Origin: Oscillospiraceae bacterium
Lineage (GTDB): Bacteria > Bacillota > Clostridia > Oscillospirales > Acutalibacteraceae
Length of the DNA stretch: 64,000 nt
Direction of reading: 5' to 3'
Assembly: GCA_015065725.1 (NCBI GenBank)
Contig: SVPV01000004.1
Coordinates: forward strand, 34,709 to 98,708
Position 1 is the stretch's first letter, and each line of letters opens with the position of its first letter. A model generated the notes under the pieces. That model did no database searches and was not told where the DNA came from. It saw only the letters and a program-made list of their open reading frames with translations. Shown here one piece after another: positions 61,941 to 64,000 of the stretch. The position numbers and the translations under genes are program-made.

Positions 61941-62837
61941 ATGAAATATTTATCCGTTAAAGAGGTTGCTTTACTTTGGAATACATCCGAGCGTAGCGTC
62001 CGGAATTATTGTGCCGCAGGTCGTGTCCCCGGCGCTTTTCTTACGGGCAAGACTTGGAACATTCCCGAAAATGCCGAAAAACCTGAAAGAAGTAATAAAA
62101 GCAAACCTACACTGCAGACTTTGCTTGATATTTTGAAAGAGGAAAAGCGTGGTCAGGTACACGGTGGAATTTATCATAAAATACAGATTGAACTGACCTA
62201 CAACTCCAATCATATTGAAGGCAGTCGCCTAACCCACGATCAGACACGCTATATCTTTGAAACCAATACCATTGGTTTAACCGAAGAAGGTGTACGTGTT
62301 GATGATATTATCGAAACCGCTACCCACTTCCGTTGTATCGATGAAATTATTGAAAGTGCAAAATCGCAGCTCAGCGAAAAGTTTATCAAACATTTGCATT
62401 TCATCCTCAAGACCGGAACAAGCGATTCAAAAAAAGATTGGTTTGCAGTCGGTGATTATAAAAAGTTGCCTAACGAAGTTGGTGGTATGGAAACCACCTT
62501 ACCCGAAGATGTATCGGTTGAAATGAAAAAGCTCCTTGCTGATTATAACAGCAAAGAGAATGTAACTCTAGAAGATATTATTGAGTTCCACGTGCAGTTT
62601 GAACGCATACACCCATTCCAAGATGGTAACGGGCGTGTCGGCAGACTCATTATGTTTAAAGAGTGCCTCAAACACGGTATCGTTCCCTTTATCATAGAGG
62701 ACAAAATTAAAATGTTTTACTATCGTGGTCTTAAAGAGTGGAATCAGGAGAAAGTATACCTCACCGATACTTGCCTCTCTGCTCAGGATACGTTTAAAGC
62801 TTATTTGGATTATTTTAGAATTCCTTATAAAAAGTAA
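61941..62837 (+). CDS. Fic family protein with N-terminal helix-turn-helix
   Basis: 298 aa. Residues about 1-50 form an excisionase/MerR-like HTH (YLSVKEVALLWNTSERSVRN). The Fic core has the catalytic HPFQDGNGRVGR (about 228-239), which transfers AMP or another nucleotide group to a target. An inhibitory motif SNHIEGSRL (S-x3-E-G) lies before the core, as in self-inhibited class II Fic proteins. GGAGGT precedes ATG 61941. The HTH, palindromic promoter and island setting suggest an autoregulated toxin-like or defence-linked Fic. Confidence 0.92.
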   Translation: MKYLSVKEVALLWNTSERSVRNYCAAGRVPGAFLTGKTWNIPENAEKPERSNKSKPTLQTLLDILKEEKRGQVHGGIYHKIQIELTYNSNHIEGSRLTHDQTRYIFETNTIGLTEEGVRVDDIIETATHFRCIDEIIESAKSQLSEKFIKHLHFILKTGTSDSKKDWFAVGDYKKLPNEVGGMETTLPEDVSVEMKKLLADYNSKENVTLEDIIEFHVQFERIHPFQDGNGRVGRLIMFKECLKHGIVPFIIEDKIKMFYYRGLKEWNQEKVYLTDTCLSAQDTFKAYLDYFRIPYKK

Positions 62838-62848
62838 TAGGAGAAAAC

Positions 62849-63793
62849 ATGAAAGCAAAAAAGTGGTTGACAATTATAACGTTAGTTGTTACGTTAGTGG
62901 CGATGATAGTTGCGTTGTATGCGAAGTACAAAAAGTGTGACCTCGCCTATGATTTTTCTATGGCAATTTTCGGCAGTGCCTTGTTGGGATTTATTATGTC
63001 ACTAACTGAATATTTCACGGAACGTCGAAAGGCTATGGAAGATTTTTTAAGGGCATCTTATAAGGTTTACTCAAAGTTAAGGAAAATCAAGTATATCGAC
63101 ACGGATGAACCGCGCGCCCTCATTATTGATTGCATCGCTGAAGAACAACGCAATGCTTATTGCTGTGGTTTAGAAGGCGAAACTGCCAAAGCGATGGGAA
63201 TGATTGTTGACCATACAAAACGCGATGAGTATATCGCATGGATGGAAGCAAATGAGGTAATGTCATTTTCTGAAGAAGATGACATCCAGGCCATATTGAT
63301 TCAAATGTATAATCAACGTATTGAGGATTACAAAAAATTGTTTATGTCCCGAATCGATATGTATTTGAAAATTTCCAAGATAGATTTGGAAGACCTATCA
63401 AATGCTTATGGCAACTTGGATTTTCTTTTCGGTAATAATACTCTGCGACAAACAGCTTATGATTCCATTTATCAAAAATTACAAGATTGGCGCAACAAGC
63501 TGTTAATCGAATCGTACCATTTTGGTTTATTAAAAGAAGGTAAAGGAAATTTTGCCATATGTGTTCGTAAACTGTTTGGACTAAATGATATGTTTTTTGA
63601 AGCTAAATCCGAACACACAACAAGTGAAATTCATACAGTTGTATACCAGCATTTGTTTGATGATATGTCGGATAGAATAGAGGAGTTTCGTTGTTCAACA
63701 TATTTTAAAAAAGATGTTACATATGAAAAAAAGATCCCCATATTATCGAAGATCAAAAGAAAAAATACTTCGGCAACAAATGAGGGAGCCTAA
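62849..63793 (+). CDS. Two-TM membrane protein of unknown function
   Basis: 314 aa, family not recognised. Two TM helices at the N-terminus (LTIITLVVTLVAMIVALYAK and a second near FSMAIFGSALLGFIMSL) are followed by a ~250-residue cytoplasmic helical region rich in Asp/Glu/Lys. ATAGGAGA precedes the ATG, 11 nt after the Fic stop, so it may share the Fic transcript. A restriction-modification gene begins 14 nt after it. Its role in the cluster is unknown. Confidence 0.75.
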   Translation: MKAKKWLTIITLVVTLVAMIVALYAKYKKCDLAYDFSMAIFGSALLGFIMSLTEYFTERRKAMEDFLRASYKVYSKLRKIKYIDTDEPRALIIDCIAEEQRNAYCCGLEGETAKAMGMIVDHTKRDEYIAWMEANEVMSFSEEDDIQAILIQMYNQRIEDYKKLFMSRIDMYLKISKIDLEDLSNAYGNLDFLFGNNTLRQTAYDSIYQKLQDWRNKLLIESYHFGLLKEGKGNFAICVRKLFGLNDMFFEAKSEHTTSEIHTVVYQHLFDDMSDRIEEFRCSTYFKKDVTYEKKIPILSKIKRKNTSATNEGA

Positions 63794-63807
63794 CATAGGA
63801 GGATAAT

Positions 63808-64000
63808 ATGAAAGATACAGAACGACGAGCAGCGGCGAAAGCCTTTGCGGAATATTGGAAAGATCGTGGTGACGAAAAGAGCGACAGCCAGTCCTTTTGG
63901 CTTTCTCTTGCACGTGACGTGTTGGGCGTTGCGGAGCCCGAAAAGTTTATATTGTTTGAAGAACGCGTAAAGTTGGACCATACCAGCTTTATTGACGGTC
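63808..64000 (+). CDS. 5' end of a type IIG (MmeI/YeeA-like) restriction-methyltransferase
   Basis: Truncated by the window edge after 64 codons. AGGAGG lies 6 nt before ATG 63808. The N-terminal residues include AEYWKDRG, SFWLSLARDVLGV and KLDHTSFIDG, matching the conserved start of large single-chain type IIG or YeeA/PglX-like DNA methyltransferases. These methylate and cut foreign DNA. The catalytic and specificity parts lie outside the window. Confidence 0.75.
   Translation, partial: MKDTERRAAAKAFAEYWKDRGDEKSDSQSFWLSLARDVLGVAEPEKFILFEERVKLDHTSFIDG

Noticed and set aside
60730..64000. Second attachment-site copy of the tRNA-Leu 3' end
   Set aside because: No repeat of the T-arm/CCA region was found to the right within the window; the far edge of any island lies beyond it.

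Overview
The window looks like the chromosome of a low-GC, spore-forming Clostridia-type Firmicute, probably a gut Oscillospiraceae/Ruminococcaceae relative. Evidence: AT-rich sequence, strong AGGAGG-type ribosome sites, many GTG/TTG starts, glycogen genes of the GlgC/GlgD type, a PASTA-domain PrkC kinase, RemA, and a 27-codon SpoVM gene. No rRNA genes, insertion sequences or CRISPR arrays were seen. There are three tRNA genes (Pro-CGG, Thr-CGT, Leu-TAG).

Layout: 1-244 is the 3' end of a GHL10-like glycosidase gene. 494-1480 encodes a Xer-type recombinase. 1772-5543 is a glycogen operon glgC-glgD-glgA, followed by uppP. 6536-7081 is a tRNA-Pro locus whose 5' part is present three times at 191-bp intervals downstream of a single good promoter. 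7150-8980 holds a TetR regulator divergent from two membrane proteins, with a perfect 23-bp inverted repeat covering both ribosome sites. 9094-16478 holds a polysaccharide deacetylase, TspO, and a leftward operon rlmB - (P-type ATPase lacking its catalytic motifs) - metG - tatD. 16614-25068 has enolase, an FAD oxidoreductase, xpt and a BMP-type nucleoside ABC transporter, whose lipoprotein gene carries an apparent one-base frameshift in the signal peptide. 25111-35587 is mixed housekeeping: maf, ilvE, FkbM methyltransferase, popT (DUF368), ruvX, D-LDH, PTS IIC, nth, pyridoxal kinase, tcdA and radC.

36752-49080 is a long, apparently single operon with Bacillus-like order: yicC-remA-gmk-rpoZ-priA-def-fmt-rsmB-rlmN-prpC-prkC-rsgA, then a 49-aa membrane protein and spoVM. 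It couples nucleotide supply, replication restart, translation start and rRNA modification to the PrkC/PrpC signalling pair. 49168-60478 carries a phosphoribosyltransferase-like protein with a degenerate PRPP loop, an amino-acid symporter under a tandem glycine riboswitch, a DeoR regulator divergent from malate dehydrogenase and malic enzyme, a class A PBP, a BofC-like protein, tRNA-Thr, an XRE regulator and comM.

From tRNA-Leu (60646) to the right end the content changes to accessory genes: a transglutaminase-like membrane protein, an HTH-Fic protein with its own palindromic operator candidate, an unknown two-TM protein, and the start of a large MmeI/YeeA-like type IIG restriction-modification gene cut by the window edge. 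This is probably the left edge of a tRNA-anchored defence or mobile island. The most interesting items are the catalytically dead P1B-type ATPase, the tRNA-Pro tandem array, the frameshifted lipoprotein, the degenerate phosphoribosyltransferase and the HTH-Fic/314-aa/type IIG cluster.
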